Position numbers and translations under genes: made by a program. The notes under the pieces are model-generated. The model searched no databases and had not been told where the DNA came from. It saw only the letters and a program-made list of their open reading frames with translations. This document shows positions 27,101 to 37,146 of a stretch of 64,000 nt of DNA, in pieces. The number at the start of each line of letters is the position of its first letter. The stretch's first letter is position 1. This DNA is from Rhizobium sp. NFR03 (GTDB lineage: Bacteria > Pseudomonadota > Alphaproteobacteria > Rhizobiales > Rhizobiaceae), in contig NZ_FOGR01000006.1 of assembly GCF_900111275.1 (NCBI RefSeq), forward strand, positions 160,672 through 224,671, written 5' to 3'.

Positions 27101-29550
27101 CGAACAGGGAGCTCAAGCGTCCGCTCCACCGCCCGTCCGCCGGCTTCCTGAAGCCTTACGGCGATGGTGGCGTTGACGAGCTGGGTCGTGGCCGGGACGT
27201 CGGAGAGATCGACATCGAAGCTCGCCTTGCCGTCCGCATCCAGCGGCGTCAGCATATCGAGCGTCTGGCGGCTGTCCTCGGTGTTCTCCTCATCCGCGAG
27301 GCCGAAGACGTAGCCCGGATAATCGGCGCTTTCATGCGTCGGCTTCAAGAGCACGTCGCCTTCCAGTTCGAGGCCGGCAGCCGGCGCGCCATAGAGAAAG
27401 CGTCCATCCACGGTCACAGGCACCGGGGTACCGGGCGTGATGGCCTGCGCTGTGCTCTTCAGGTCGAATTCGATGCGGTCCGGTACGAAATCGTCCACCT
27501 GAAACGGTTTCTCGCTGATCGCCTTCGCCTTGGGATCCGTGAAGACCTGCACCGTCCAGGTGCCGCGCATGGCATTCGGCTGCAGCGCCATGTCGAGCGT
27601 GTAGCCGCCAAGCTTGCTGTCGGACGATACGATCCGCCTGTCCTCCACGCCATCGGGACGCAGGAAGACGAAGGTGAGCGGCAGGTCGGGAACGGCCGTC
27701 GCTGCGGGATCGCGGGCGAGCGCAGACACATGAACCGTCTCGCCGGCACGGTAGATGCCGCGCTCCGTCCAGGTGAGCACATCGACGGCGCCCGGAGCCG
27801 CCCGTCCCGTGACGCCGCGATCGGAAAGGTCGAAGCCGGCACGCGTCATGTCGAGGAAGACGTAGTCATCGCTGCCGGCGCGGGCAGCGATGACGGCCGG
27901 AAGGGCGGCGTCGGCACCGCGCAGCAGGCCGGCGGCAAAGACGGCGCGGCCATCGGCATCGGTTGTCGCGGTGCCCAGCACCTCGTTGTTTTTCGCGACG
28001 AGTTCCAAGGCGACGCCGGGCAAGGGCCGTGCGGAGGAGAGCGAACGCGTGAAGACGCTGAGCCCGTCGGTGCCGGCGAAGGTCGACAGGCCGATATCGG
28101 AGACGACGAACCATTGCGTGGCCCGGCTGTCCCATTCGTTGGAGGCACCCGTTGCCGAGGCGGCAGTCAGGACGTAGACGCCGGGCTTGCGCTGCGGCAG
28201 CGCCTCATCCACCGGAAAGCTGGTAACGACCTCCTTGTTGAGGTCCGTCTGGAGGTCGATCGTGCCCTGCCAGACGAGTTCGCCGCTCTCGTCGCGGATG
28301 CGATCGGCGCTGTAGCCGTCGAGTTGCGTCAGAAACTGCGAGTTCGTCAACAACTGGGCGATGTTGCGGTCGCCGACGCGGTAGAGCTTGAGATTGGCGC
28401 TTGTCGTGTTGACCGAGACAAGAGGAATGCCACGGCGTGCCGTCATCGGCAGCACGAAGCTGTCGCCGGTAAAACGGACCATGGCCGGGCGGTCGGGAAT
28501 GTAGAGATCGAGATCGACGGCCGCCTCGAGCGGTTCCTCGACGGACGAGGGAAGGCCGGGACGCAGCGCAAGCTTGTAGCGCTGGCCGTGCGACAGGCCC
28601 TCGACGCAGATCTGGCTGTCCTTTGCCTCGACGGCCTGCGGCGCTGCGCCATCCAGCGTCAGGAACGGCGTGTAATCGACCCCCGTCTGCAGCGGCTCGG
28701 AAAACTGGACGCAGGCACGGGGCGAAACGGCTTCCGCCTCCACCGTGTTACCGATCACGCGAAAGCCGTTCCTGCTGCGAAGATCGGCAAAGGCTGCCCG
28801 TATCGCGGGGTTTTCCACGAGCGCCAGGCTTGCCTTGTAGGCTTCGAGCGCCGGGCGGAAGCTTTCGGTCGCGGCCAGCGCCTGCCCCAGCATTGCCAGC
28901 GCGTCGGCGCGGTCGGTTGCGGTGCGCGACAGTTCATAGCCGTTGATGGCCGCAAGCGCCGACTGGTTGGCGACGGTCGCATTGCCGGTGATGAGGTTGG
29001 CGGTACGGGAAGCCTGCGTCCACAGGCGACCATCCTCGGCATCGATCGCGAGCGCGGCCATGAGGCTCTGGAGGGACGCCTCATTGGCGCCTTCCTGGCG
29101 TTCTCGGGCGGCTTGTGCAACGAGCGCAGCTCGACCGACACCAGCGCGATCCTCCGGCACCGTCAGCGTACGTTTGGCCTCACGTGCCTGAGCCACCATG
29201 TCCTCAGACAGGAAGGGCAGCGAAAGGGCGGCGCCGATATCGGGTCCGGCACTTGCGGCATCCACGATCCGGCCGGCGACAGCGCCCGGGAACGTATTCA
29301 GCGTGTGGAAGTCGGACTTCAGGAAGCACCACTTCACCTTCGGATTATAGGTGAAGGCGCGGCAGTTGCGATCAGCAATGCAGACCTTCTCGCAGTCGGC
29401 GAGCGACAGGTTCTGCTCCGTCCGCAGGTCGAATCCGAAATAGTCGTGATCTCTCGTCGTGACGACGGTACGCCCGCCGGCGGCTGCGGCCGGTATCACC
29501 GAGCCAAGCAGCATCAAAAGACCCAGGGAGACCCGAAGTGTCGCGCGCAT
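24109..29550 (-). CDS. yfhM: Bacterial alpha-2-macroglobulin with N-terminal PAN domain
   Basis: Large periplasmic protease trap of 1813 residues, thought to act with PBP1C to protect or repair the envelope when it is breached. It has a signal peptide (residues 1-24), a PAN/Apple-like Cys-rich domain (about 30-90, with CEKVCIADRNCRAF), MG repeats, and an intact thioester motif GCAEQ with Cys1365, followed by the helical thioester domain. There is no lipobox Cys, unlike E. coli YfhM, so it is probably soluble in the periplasm. The ATG at 29550 follows AGGGGGAAATTC. Confidence 0.95.
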   Translation of the reverse strand: MRATLRVSLGLLMLLGSVIPAAAAGGRTVVTTRDHDYFGFDLRTEQNLSLADCEKVCIADRNCRAFTYNPKVKWCFLKSDFHTLNTFPGAVAGRIVDAASAGPDIGAALSLPFLSEDMVAQAREAKRTLTVPEDRAGVGRAALVAQAARERQEGANEASLQSLMAALAIDAEDGRLWTQASRTANLITGNATVANQSALAAINGYELSRTATDRADALAMLGQALAATESFRPALEAYKASLALVENPAIRAAFADLRSRNGFRVIGNTVEAEAVSPRACVQFSEPLQTGVDYTPFLTLDGAAPQAVEAKDSQICVEGLSHGQRYKLALRPGLPSSVEEPLEAAVDLDLYIPDRPAMVRFTGDSFVLPMTARRGIPLVSVNTTSANLKLYRVGDRNIAQLLTNSQFLTQLDGYSADRIRDESGELVWQGTIDLQTDLNKEVVTSFPVDEALPQRKPGVYVLTAASATGASNEWDSRATQWFVVSDIGLSTFAGTDGLSVFTRSLSSARPLPGVALELVAKNNEVLGTATTDADGRAVFAAGLLRGADAALPAVIAARAGSDDYVFLDMTRAGFDLSDRGVTGRAAPGAVDVLTWTERGIYRAGETVHVSALARDPAATAVPDLPLTFVFLRPDGVEDRRIVSSDSKLGGYTLDMALQPNAMRGTWTVQVFTDPKAKAISEKPFQVDDFVPDRIEFDLKSTAQAITPGTPVPVTVDGRFLYGAPAAGLELEGDVLLKPTHESADYPGYVFGLADEENTEDSRQTLDMLTPLDADGKASFDVDLSDVPATTQLVNATIAVRLQEAGGRAVERTLELPVRADTDRIGIKPNFSGALTENSTGTFHVIGVGPDGARMAMTGLTWKLMSVERQYQWYREGTAWRYEPILSTKLLSNGTVDAGVDGGTVSVPVTWGRYRLEVAGPGGDPVSSVEFDAGFYVAATSTETPDGLEIALDKDSYKVGETATLNVSPRFAGELLVTVGSENLIATKTVSIPATGDKIALPITEAFGAGAYVTATLYRPGDAQESRMPMRAIGVKWLAVDPAERKLDVSMTVPDKTLPRQTLNIPVTVAGAGVGEEAYVTLAAVDVGILNLTRYQAPDPDGWYFGQRRLGLEIRDLYGRLIDGSLGATGRLRTGGDGGAMALQGSPPTEKLVAFFSGPVKLDAEGKAIIGFDIPQFNGTARIMAVAWTTSGVGHASADVVIRDPVVVTASLPKFLAPGDSAELRLDIANTDAPAGDLTITVEADRSLSVDTASLARSFAIPAGSKIDVTLPLKGVEPGDGALTVKIAGADGLSLDQMLSIPVRPASLPVTTRLPVALKPGASLVVDEGLLAESQLRGAAVSLSVSRAAAFDIPALLMVLDRYPYGCAEQTTSRALPLLYLSELSAQSGLPEDTDVRTRVQDAIHRVLSYQSSSGSFGLWGPGSGDLWLDSYVTEFLTRAREKNFDVPEQAMVQALDNLQNALSYDVNVTEQGNGIAYALYVLARNRKAAISDLRYYVDTKLGEFPTALSKGHLAAALSLYGDANRAESVFSQAATMSEEAKISELARSDYGSALRDDAAVLTLAAESRPVPSIIPALSKKVAQAWDRTSTTSTQEQLWMLLAARAASGGDEGLALTVDGVASSGAFAARKTGDEILARPVTIANTGKDPVTATVTTVAAPAFPLPAGGNGYAIERSYYTLDGEPANVSEARQNERYVVVIKATDLNPGPARILVTDLLPAGFEIDNPTLVDSAKLSNFEWLGEMQAAHSEFRSDRFVAAFDHAAGDANEMTVAYVVRAVTPGTYDHPAATVEDMYRPQFSARTATGRMEVQAVE

Positions 29551-29736
29551 GCCGAATTTCCCCCTCAAGGTCCGGCCTGCTCAGGGCGGCCGGTTCCGGC
29601 GCCACTCTCCTTCCGGACCTCGTCATTGTCAATGCGAAGACGCTTTCGCAAAAGGGGTTGGAGGGCTGCGGAACACGCTCTTTCGGCCCATGAACCTCCT
29701 GCAGTCGCCAAGACACCTCGGCGATGGCTTGCTTTC

Positions 29737-31134
29737 TCAGCCGGCTTGTCGCTGCGGACGCGCGCGCATGTCGATGAGGTTGGCTGCGGCATAGGCCTGG
29801 GCGACAATCTCTGGCACCAGATCGATATCGGGCAGCGAGCCGAGCCCGAGCGGGCCGATGGCAAATAGACCCAGAGGACGCCCGCGTGTATCGAGAAGCT
29901 CGCCGGCAGGATTGACCGAAAGGCCGAGATGCAGCTCGTCCGTGACGGCAAGCTGATTGCGAAGCGCAGCGGCAATCACCGGCACATCGAGATCGGCCGA
30001 AAGGCAGCGGCAATCGATGATGCGGTCGGCGGCAAACAGACGTTCCTCCTGCTCACCCGCCCAGCGGACGACGAGCCCTTGAGACGATCTGCGCAACGCA
30101 GTGCCGCGCCGGAGTTCGGTCAGTCCGGCGCCAAGCTCGCGCTCCAGCCGGGCATGGACGTCGGCCGGCAGCCGGTTGCGGTGAGCGTCGTAGATCGAGC
30201 GCAGATGCCGGTTGAACTGCCGTTTCTCGCTGGGCGGAAGGGACGACCAGAGCGAACTCGCCCGCTTGCGCAGCCCGTTCATGGCCGCCTGCCAGCTCCA
30301 GCCGTTCTCCTCCGCTTCCGCGCAGGCTTCGCGCACGAAGCGCAGGATGTGACGCAGCTGCGATGGCATGGGCTGGGTGGGAAATACCGAATCGGCGGCA
30401 AGCCGTGTATGCGGCTGGGGCAGGAAGCCGCGGCGAGAGAGGATGGAGATCCGGCCCGCAAACCCGGCATCGCGCAATTGCAGCACCTGGTCCACGGCAC
30501 GCAGGCCGCTGCCCATGACGATCACGTGCTTCTCGACGCTCTGCGGCGTGGTGATTTCGCGGGTCAGCGCCCGCGCGACATCGCCGGAATCCGCCTTCAG
30601 GCCGTAGCCCGTGGCGAGAATCACATCATCGAACACCATGGCGCCACCATCGGCAAAACCAAGGCGAACGCCGCCGTGATCCAGACGGCGAATATCGTCC
30701 GCGATATCATGCGACATCTGCACCGTAACGTCGCGCCGCTGTGCGAGAGCCTCGGAAAAGCGCTGATAGACATAATCGCTGAAGATCGATTTCGGCACGA
30801 AGATCTGTCCGAAACCGGGAATGGCAGCGGAAACGGCGTCGCGAAACGCGCTGCTTGCCTGCAGCCAGCGCGTGAAATCCTTGGGCTCCCCGGTCGCGAC
30901 CGAGAGATCGCGGGCACGGCTGTTAAGGATCTCCGTCGAGCGGGCACCGGCCAGCGCCTGACCGCCGCTGATCGTTGGCGCGGGATCGAACAGCCGCAGG
31001 CGGAAAGGCTGCGTGACCGTCTTCAGAAGGGCGATCGCCATCATGATGCCGGAGAAACCGCGGCCGACCACTGCAATATCGAGCAGGTCGCCTGATGCCC
31101 GTCGGCCGGGCGCGGAATGGCCGTGAACCGTCAT
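29737..31134 (-). CDS. FAD/NAD(P)-binding protein (COG4529-like)
   Basis: A 465-residue flavoprotein. The N-terminal dinucleotide motif is VVGRGFSGIMMA (residues 22-33). An ATGYG motif precedes a second nucleotide-binding segment VMGSGLRAVDQVL near residue 205. This is the single-domain-pair type found next to siderophore or thiol genes in some bacteria, but here no such partner is nearby. The ribosome site GGGAGGAATGAT lies at the ATG. The substrate is unknown. Confidence 0.8.
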   Translation of the reverse strand: MTVHGHSAPGRRASGDLLDIAVVGRGFSGIMMAIALLKTVTQPFRLRLFDPAPTISGGQALAGARSTEILNSRARDLSVATGEPKDFTRWLQASSAFRDAVSAAIPGFGQIFVPKSIFSDYVYQRFSEALAQRRDVTVQMSHDIADDIRRLDHGGVRLGFADGGAMVFDDVILATGYGLKADSGDVARALTREITTPQSVEKHVIVMGSGLRAVDQVLQLRDAGFAGRISILSRRGFLPQPHTRLAADSVFPTQPMPSQLRHILRFVREACAEAEENGWSWQAAMNGLRKRASSLWSSLPPSEKRQFNRHLRSIYDAHRNRLPADVHARLERELGAGLTELRRGTALRRSSQGLVVRWAGEQEERLFAADRIIDCRCLSADLDVPVIAAALRNQLAVTDELHLGLSVNPAGELLDTRGRPLGLFAIGPLGLGSLPDIDLVPEIVAQAYAAANLIDMRARPQRQAG

Positions 31135-31362
31135 ATCATTCCTCCCTTCCTGTCTTTATCGGCAGGTGTCGGATGTTGAACCTGATGCTCTCGCCCCGGT
31201 CGTCCCATCGGACGCGACCCCTCGGGCGCATGCGTTCACATATATGCGGTCATGTCGTCAGGCGCGGATTACAACACGGGTTTTAACCGCCATCAAGGAA
31301 TTTTCACGATCCGTTAACGTGTGTCATCATCGACCAGGACCGCGCAGCGGCATGAAGACAAC

Positions 31363-31393
31363 GAAAAAGGGGCCGGTATCGCAGCCCCTTTTT
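31363..31393. terminator. Bidirectional terminator
   Basis: Stem AAAAAGGGGC (31363-31372) with GCCCCTTTTT (31383-31392), 10-base loop, extended A run on one side and T run on the other. It lies directly after the stop (31398) of the minus-strand gene and can end transcription from either side. Confidence 0.88.
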
Positions 31394-31397
31394 TAAA

Positions 31398-31793
31398 TTA
31401 CGCGCGAACGAGGCGATGCGCCTGTCGTCGCTCCATCCGGCGGATGAACGCGTTGATGTCGGCTCGACCGCTTCGCACCTGGCGCTTGCGGATCATGATG
31501 CCCATGATTCGGGCAGCCGTGGATACGGTCATGTCGTCCAGCGGGCTTTCGCTCGACCATGGCTTGGTGAGCTGCGAGGTCACGACCTCCCGAACGGATG
31601 AAGGCAGGATATCGGTGCAGCCGCGCATATGATCGAAGATCAAAGCGATCGGCAGGAGCGCACCTTGATAGTATATGGTCGGCGTATCGACGCCGCCGTT
31701 CCATTCCTCATAAGCGTCGATCGCCTCTCGGAACAGCTGATGCAGGGTAATCGGAGCATGCCCCTGGTGAAGTTCTGGCAGTAGAGTTTTCAT
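31398..31793 (-). CDS. Conserved hypothetical protein
   Basis: A 131-residue protein I do not recognise. It begins MKTLLPELHQGHAPITLHQL, has no signal peptide or membrane helix, and ends in a strongly basic helix (RRMERRQAHRLVRA). The ribosome site GAGGAGACGCAG precedes the ATG. It has its own terminator. The 260 bases between it and ftsK are AT-rich and probably hold both promoters. Confidence 0.65.
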   Translation of the reverse strand: MKTLLPELHQGHAPITLHQLFREAIDAYEEWNGGVDTPTIYYQGALLPIALIFDHMRGCTDILPSSVREVVTSQLTKPWSSESPLDDMTVSTAARIMGIMIRKRQVRSGRADINAFIRRMERRQAHRLVRA

Positions 31794-32077
31794 CTGCGTC
31801 TCCTCACATTTGCTTCGACGCGGGCGGGTCGCGCCTGCACATTTCCGCCTAACCCATTAATGACGCGCTTTGCCCCCGGGTTCCACCCTTACAAGAAATT
31901 TTTTTGCGCATTTTGCATCTCCTTCAATCCATAAGCCAAAGATTACAAGGACTTTGCACGGGTACACCCGACTTTGACCCTCCTTGTCCGTGCCGCATCG
32001 AAAGGGCTGATTAACCTTTATTTTCTATTGAATAGAGGTGCCCATCGGCCCTCATGTTCCCGAGTTTGCAGGTTCCC

Positions 32078-34795
32078 ATGCGTCTATCCAGAACGAATCT
32101 TCCCCACGGTATCGACAATGCGAAGGCGGAGGATGCGCCCCAGCGTATCGAGCCGGTCAAGCGGATCTACGGTACGCCGGAGACGCTCGGCGGCGCCTTC
32201 CTGTCCGGCACCGATACAGAGAATGCCGACGAGATGGCGGCTGGTGAGATCGAAGGACGCGCGCCTATCTGGCAGAGCAACTTCGTCATCGGCCCGAACG
32301 TCCGCTTCACCCGCACGCCGGACAGCGCTTACCCGAAGCGAAGCCCGAAATCGCCGCCCATGCTCGAAATGGTGCAGATCAACGAGCCGCTGGCTGCCCT
32401 GACCTCAGACATGACGGAGGCCACGGCCTCTATGGAACGATCCGAAATGACACAGACCTTCGATATGCCCGAAACCGACTTCGCGACAGCGCGCGGCGCT
32501 CTGGCTCTGGCCCTGAAACTGCGCCGCGAATTCCCGCAGAGCGATGCCTGGCAGCAGATGGCGCAGATCGAGGCCCCGCACGCCGTGGCATCGGCAGATC
32601 TCGCCGACGTGGCGTCCGTCGAACCCGAGGCGAAAGAGGACGGTGTGATCGAAGATGTCGCCGCTCCGGCCGAGACCCCGGCGCCAGCGTCGCTCGCTCC
32701 CCGCGCCTTCAGTTTCGCCATCAACGATGCGATCTTCTTCGAGACGTTGCTCTCGAACCCGGATTTCGATCCGTCGCTCTCTCTCGTTCCGGCGCCGGCC
32801 ATAAGGGAAACGGCATCCGTCAAGGCTGCGGCCGAGACCATTACTCCAGTCACGGCTACTCCAGTCGCGGCCGAAACCACGGCTCCGGCTTCGGTTCCTC
32901 ACGTGGCGCCGACCATCGCGTTCCGGACAACCCCGGAATCCGTCACGGCGCTGTACCGGGTGATCGAGGTCGGCCCGGCCAAGGCCGCTGCCCTGTCGGG
33001 CACGGACGGAATTGCGGATCCCGCACCTGCCGAAGTGATCGCCGAGGAGACCCCACAGACCACGCCGGAACCGGTTGCCGAAGCACCGGCCGTTGCCGAG
33101 GAGGCGCCGTCCGCCTTCAAGCCCCGCATCCGCGCCGCTCAGGTTCTTGCCGGCCGGCTGACGCCATCGCTGCAATTGAGCGCCGCTGCCCGTGCCATCG
33201 ACCTCTCGGTTCTCCCGGAAATGGAAGGCTACCAGCTGCCCCCCGTCGAGCTTCTGCAGGAGCCGGTATTCCAGCAGACGACGTCCATGAGCCAGGAAGC
33301 GCTGGAACAGAGTGCCGGACTTCTCGAAAGCGTGCTGGAAGACTTCGGCGTCCGCGGCGAGATCATCGATGTGCGACCGGGTCCGGTCGTCACGCTCTAT
33401 GAATTCGAACCGGCGCCGGGCGTCAAATCCTCGCGCGTGATCGGCCTGTCCGACGACATCGCCCGCTCCATGTCGGCGCTGTCGGCCCGCGTTGCTGTCG
33501 TTCCCGGCCGCAACGTCATCGGCATCGAGCTGCCGAACCCGGTCCGCGAGACGGTCTATTTCCGCGAGATGATCGAATCGCACAGCTACGAGGAAACGAA
33601 GTTCAAACTGCCGCTTTGCCTCGGCAAGACGATCGGCGGCGAACCGGTCGTGGCGGAACTCGCCAAGATGCCGCATCTCCTCGTTGCGGGCACGACGGGT
33701 TCCGGCAAATCGGTGGCCATCAACACGATGATCCTGTCGCTCCTCTACCGGCTGAAGCCAGAGGAATGCCGCCTGATCATGGTCGATCCGAAGATGCTCG
33801 AACTGTCGATCTATGACGGCATCCCGCATCTCCTGACCCCTGTCGTCACCGACCCGAAAAAGGCCGTGATGGCGCTGAAATGGGCGGTGCGGGAAATGGA
33901 AGACCGCTATCGCAAGATGTCGCGGCTCGGCGTGCGCAATATCGACGGCTACAACAGCCGCGCCGCCATCGCTCGTGCCAAGGGCGAGACGGTATTCACG
34001 ACGGTCCAGACCGGTTTCGACCGCGGTTCCGGCGAACCTGTCTTCGAAGAGCAGGAACTCGATCTGGCGCCCATGCCCTACATCGTCATCATCGTGGACG
34101 AGATGGCCGACCTCATGATGGTTGCCGGCAAGGAGATCGAAGGCGCGATCCAGCGGCTGGCCCAGATGGCGCGTGCCGCCGGTATCCACCTGATCATGGC
34201 GACGCAGCGCCCCTCGGTCGACGTCATCACCGGCACGATCAAGGCAAACTTCCCGACGCGCATCTCCTTCCAGGTGACCTCGAAGATCGACAGCCGCACC
34301 ATCCTCGGAGAGCAGGGCGCCGAACATCTGCTCGGACAGGGCGATATGCTGCACATGGTCGGCGGCGGACGCATCGCCCGTGTCCACGGGCCGTTCGTCT
34401 CGGACGAGGAGGTCGAAAAAGTCGTCAACCATCTGAAGGCGCAGGGCCGTCCCGAATATCTGGGCACGGTCACCGAGGATGCCGACGAGGTGGAGGAGGC
34501 GCCTGAGGAAGATACGGCCGTGTTCGACAAATCCGGAATGGCCGAGGAAGACGGGCAGGACCTCTACGACAAGGCCGTCAAGGTGGTCCTGCGCGACAAG
34601 AAGTGCTCGACCTCCTATATCCAGCGCCGCCTGCAGATCGGCTACAACCGCGCAGCGTCTCTCGTCGAGCGTATGGAACGCGAAGGCCTCGTCGGCGCGG
34701 CAAACCATGTCGGCAAGCGATCGATCATTGCCGGTGGACGGGACGTTATGGAGCCGATCGCCATCGAGCCCGCTGCCAGCGAAAACGAGGACTGA
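32078..34795 (+). CDS. ftsK: Soluble FtsK/SpoIIIE-type DNA translocase
   Basis: Hexameric ATP-driven double-strand DNA pump. The product has 905 residues; an ATG at 32054 would add eight. The usual N-terminal membrane helices are absent. The first 390 residues are instead a low-complexity Ala/Pro/Glu/Thr region. The motor follows, with Walker [13 protein letters not shown] and Walker [13 protein letters not shown], then a C-terminal winged-helix gamma domain ([17 protein letters not shown]) that reads polar DNA motifs. Rhizobia commonly carry a membrane-bound FtsK plus a soluble copy like this one. Confidence 0.93.
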   Translation: MRLSRTNLPHGIDNAKAEDAPQRIEPVKRIYGTPETLGGAFLSGTDTENADEMAAGEIEGRAPIWQSNFVIGPNVRFTRTPDSAYPKRSPKSPPMLEMVQINEPLAALTSDMTEATASMERSEMTQTFDMPETDFATARGALALALKLRREFPQSDAWQQMAQIEAPHAVASADLADVASVEPEAKEDGVIEDVAAPAETPAPASLAPRAFSFAINDAIFFETLLSNPDFDPSLSLVPAPAIRETASVKAAAETITPVTATPVAAETTAPASVPHVAPTIAFRTTPESVTALYRVIEVGPAKAAALSGTDGIADPAPAEVIAEETPQTTPEPVAEAPAVAEEAPSAFKPRIRAAQVLAGRLTPSLQLSAAARAIDLSVLPEMEGYQLPPVELLQEPVFQQTTSMSQEALEQSAGLLESVLEDFGVRGEIIDVRPGPVVTLYEFEPAPGVKSSRVIGLSDDIARSMSALSARVAVVPGRNVIGIELPNPVRETVYFREMIESHSYEETKFKLPLCLGKTIGGEPVVAELAKMPHLLVAGTTGSGKSVAINTMILSLLYRLKPEECRLIMVDPKMLELSIYDGIPHLLTPVVTDPKKAVMALKWAVREMEDRYRKMSRLGVRNIDGYNSRAAIARAKGETVFTTVQTGFDRGSGEPVFEEQELDLAPMPYIVIIVDEMADLMMVAGKEIEGAIQRLAQMARAAGIHLIMATQRPSVDVITGTIKANFPTRISFQVTSKIDSRTILGEQGAEHLLGQGDMLHMVGGGRIARVHGPFVSDEEVEKVVNHLKAQGRPEYLGTVTEDADEVEEAPEEDTAVFDKSGMAEEDGQDLYDKAVKVVLRDKKCSTSYIQRRLQIGYNRAASLVERMEREGLVGAANHVGKRSIIAGGRDVMEPIAIEPAASENED

Positions 34796-34809
34796 GAAAA
34801 TCGATCATG

Positions 34810-34846
34810 CCCGGAGCGAATATCGGCTTCGGGTATGGCCTTTTTT
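34810..34846 (+). terminator. Probable terminator after ftsK
   Basis: Imperfect stem CCCGGAGC (34810-34817) with GCTTCGGG (34826-34833), including one G-T pair, then seven bases and a run of six T. The gap between stem and T run makes it weaker than the other terminators in this window. Confidence 0.5.
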
Positions 34847-34960
34847 AAGGTACTTTTGACCGCGCAAGCCCCTTCCAGACAGGGGTTTGGAACCAAATCG
34901 GGATCCATGAATTAACGGATGTTCTTTAGGAGCGCGACGATGCGCGTGGGAGAAGATAAC

Positions 34961-35284
34961 ATGAAGAAGATTTTAGCCTCTGCCGGCCTTGCGCTGGCCA
35001 TTGCTGCCGGTGGCACGGCGGGCTTCGCAGGTGTCGCCAACGCGCAGGGCGTGGAACTGCGCGTCGGACCTGACGGCATCCGTCCCGTCATTCGCGAGCC
35101 TCGCCGCGAACGCGGACGCGATCGCTGCGGTGAACGCGAAGCCCGAGCCGCTGCCCGTGATTCAGGTCTGCGCGATCCGGAAGTCGTGCGCGTCACCGAA
35201 CGCCGCGTCGTCGTGGAAGGCATGACCCGCCGCGGCCCGCAACGCATCACCTTTGCCAACCGGAACGGCTGCCCGGAAATCTGA
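34961..35284 (+). CDS. Small secreted basic protein
   Basis: A 107-residue exported protein. The signal peptide (MKKILASAGLALAIAAG at the start, cleavage after ANA at about residue 29) precedes an Arg-rich mature chain with two Cys (RDRCGERE and NGCPE) that may form a disulfide. The ATG at 34961 follows GGGAGAAGATAAC and excludes 14 upstream in-frame residues. The function is unknown. It has a strong terminator just after it, so it is a single-gene unit. Confidence 0.7.
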   Translation: MKKILASAGLALAIAAGGTAGFAGVANAQGVELRVGPDGIRPVIREPRRERGRDRCGEREARAAARDSGLRDPEVVRVTERRVVVEGMTRRGPQRITFANRNGCPEI

Positions 35285-35309
35285 TCTTTCGAAACGAAAC
35301 AACGGAAAA

Positions 35310-35341
35310 GGGCTCCAGCATCGCTGCTGGAGCCCTTTTTT
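35310..35341. terminator. Strong rho-independent terminator
   Basis: Perfect 11-bp stem GGGCTCCAGCA/TGCTGGAGCCC, four-base loop TCGC, then six T. It lies 25 bases after the secreted-protein stop and before the convergent DUF3597 gene. Confidence 0.92.
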
Positions 35342-35357
35342 ATTGTCTCCGCTCAGA

Positions 35358-35858
35358 TCAGTCGAGCAGTTCGGCCGGCACCTTGCCGCCGTTTTCCGAC
35401 AGCTTCTGAAGCAGCGCCTTGTGCAGGAACATATTCATCTTGCCGCTGTCGTTCGCGTCACCGGTGTAGTGCAGCTCCTGGGCCAGTTCCTTGCGTTCCG
35501 AAAGGCTCGCTTCCATGCCGAGCGCCTTCATCAGATCGACAATAGAGTGGCGCCAGTCGAGCTTCTGGCCATTGGCGGCGACAGCCTTGTCGAGCATTGC
35601 GGCGACATCGACAGGTCCAGATGCGGTCGTGGCCGAGGGTGCCTGCGACGGGGCGGCCGTCGGCGTGCCGGACGTCGTGCTCGGCGCAGTTGTGCCAGCC
35701 GTGCCTGTCGGAGCCATCGGCGCTGACGACGGAGCCGTGGAAGCGATGACCGGGCCGGTCCCAGCGGGGTTGATCGTCGTGCCGGTCGGTGATGCGGGTG
35801 CGGCGGCCTTGTCGTGATGACCGAAAATCGCGTCCTTGATCTTGTCGAAAATGCCCAT
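35358..35858 (-). CDS. DUF3597 family protein
   Basis: A 166-residue protein. The N-terminus MGIFDKIKDAIFGHH is followed by a Thr/Pro/Ala-rich low-complexity linker (about 22-85), then the globular DUF3597 domain (VDVAAMLDKAVAANGQKLDW onward). The resemblance to LysM-linked DUF3597 proteins suggests an envelope role, but no LysM is present here. The ribosome site AGGAGGACG precedes the ATG; the longer frame to 36065 is rejected. Confidence 0.8.
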   Translation of the reverse strand: MGIFDKIKDAIFGHHDKAAAPASPTGTTINPAGTGPVIASTAPSSAPMAPTGTAGTTAPSTTSGTPTAAPSQAPSATTASGPVDVAAMLDKAVAANGQKLDWRHSIVDLMKALGMEASLSERKELAQELHYTGDANDSGKMNMFLHKALLQKLSENGGKVPAELLD

Positions 35859-36100
35859 GGGGAACGTCCTCCTTTGGTGGGGGGCGGCGCATCGCATGCG
35901 CGCCTGCCTGCACCCTTTAACTATGCCGCAGGTTTCATTCTCCAAGGGCTCGCCCTGGAATGGAGGCCAGTCACGTGGCGAAGATACGTCGGCCATCGGG
36001 AGACACAGCGCCTGCCGGAGATTTTTCTTCAAATTGCCAGCGATTTGCTCTAAAGCGCGAGGCAATTCCGTTCCCCCTGGAAAACGAAAGTCGCAAGGCC

Positions 36101-36706
36101 ATGGACAAGTTCGTCAAGCTCACCGGCGTCGCCGCTCCCCTGCCCGTCGTCAACATCGACACGGACATGATCATTCCGAAGGATTACCTGAAGACGATCA
36201 AGCGCACCGGGCTCGGCACCGGATTGTTCGCCGAAGCGCGCTACAATGAGGACGGCACGCTCAACGAGACCTTCGTGCTGAACAAGCCTGCCTACAGGAA
36301 TGCGCAGATTCTCGTCGCCGGCGACAATTTCGGCTGCGGCTCCTCGCGCGAGCACGCGCCATGGGCGTTGCTCGACTTCGGCATCCGTTGCGTCATTTCC
36401 ACGTCGTTTGCCGACATCTTCTACAACAACTGTTTCAAGAACGGCATCCTGCCGGTCGTCGTCAGCCCCGAGGACCTGGACAAGCTGATGGACGATGCGA
36501 GCCGCGGCTCGAACGCCGTCCTGACCGTGGACCTCGAGAACCTCGAGATCACCGGCCCCGATGGCGGCAAGATCAGCTTCGAACTCGACGCCTTCAAGCG
36601 TCACTGCATGCTGAACGGCCTCGACGATATCGGCCTGACGCTGGAAAAGGTTTCGGCCATCGACGGCTTCGAGAAGGCGAATGCAGTGGAGCGTCCCTGG
36701 GCATGA
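36101..36706 (+). CDS. leuD: 3-isopropylmalate dehydratase small subunit
   Basis: Swivel-domain subunit of the leucine-pathway isomerase that turns 2-isopropylmalate into 3-isopropylmalate; it needs the Fe-S large subunit LeuC, which is not in this window. The 201-residue length is standard. The [14 protein letters not shown] segment and the [11 protein letters not shown] motif are both present. The start is set by homologous length; only a weak AAGG precedes it. Its stop overlaps the next gene's start. Confidence 0.95.
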   Translation: MDKFVKLTGVAAPLPVVNIDTDMIIPKDYLKTIKRTGLGTGLFAEARYNEDGTLNETFVLNKPAYRNAQILVAGDNFGCGSSREHAPWALLDFGIRCVISTSFADIFYNNCFKNGILPVVVSPEDLDKLMDDASRGSNAVLTVDLENLEITGPDGGKISFELDAFKRHCMLNGLDDIGLTLEKVSAIDGFEKANAVERPWA

Positions 36707-37107
36707 CGCCCGACGCGAACGCACCGCAAACCCGCCGCCTGATCTCTTCCGGCTCGCCGTTCGAAAAGACGGCGGGCTATTCGCGTGCGCTGGTTCAAGG
36801 CGACTGGTGCTTCGTCTCCGGCACGACCGGTTATGATTATGCGACGATGACCATGCCCGGCACGGTGGAAGAGCAGACCCGCAATTGCCTGAAGACCATC
36901 GAGGACGTCGTCCGCGAAGCCGGCTTCTCCTTGTCCGACGTGGTCCGCTGCCATTACTACATCACCGACGCGACCTTTGCCGACCGGATCTTCCCGATCC
37001 TCGGGGAAGCCTTCGGCGAGATCCGCCCAGCCGCCACCATGGTCGTCTGCGGCCTGATCCGCCCGGAAATGCTGATCGAGATCGAGGTCACCGCTCTTCG
37101 GCGCTGA
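36703..37107 (+). CDS. RidA/YjgF-family protein
   Basis: A 134-residue member of the Rid superfamily, which hydrolyses reactive imine or enamine intermediates of PLP enzymes. The pattern ends in [24 protein letters not shown]. The canonical Arg of active RidA is in the EIRPAATM segment, but the exact subfamily cannot be fixed. Its ATG overlaps the leuD stop (ATGA), so it is coupled to leucine synthesis, a plausible source of such intermediates. Confidence 0.88.
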   Translation: MTPDANAPQTRRLISSGSPFEKTAGYSRALVQGDWCFVSGTTGYDYATMTMPGTVEEQTRNCLKTIEDVVREAGFSLSDVVRCHYYITDATFADRIFPILGEAFGEIRPAATMVVCGLIRPEMLIEIEVTALRR

Positions 37108-37146
37108 TGCCGGGGATGTGTCTTCGAAGAACCTTCGCCAAACGCA

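Noticed and set aside
27025..29868. A 947-codon plus-strand frame
   Set aside because: It is antisense to the alpha-2-macroglobulin gene and has Arg/His/Gly-rich composition without domains.
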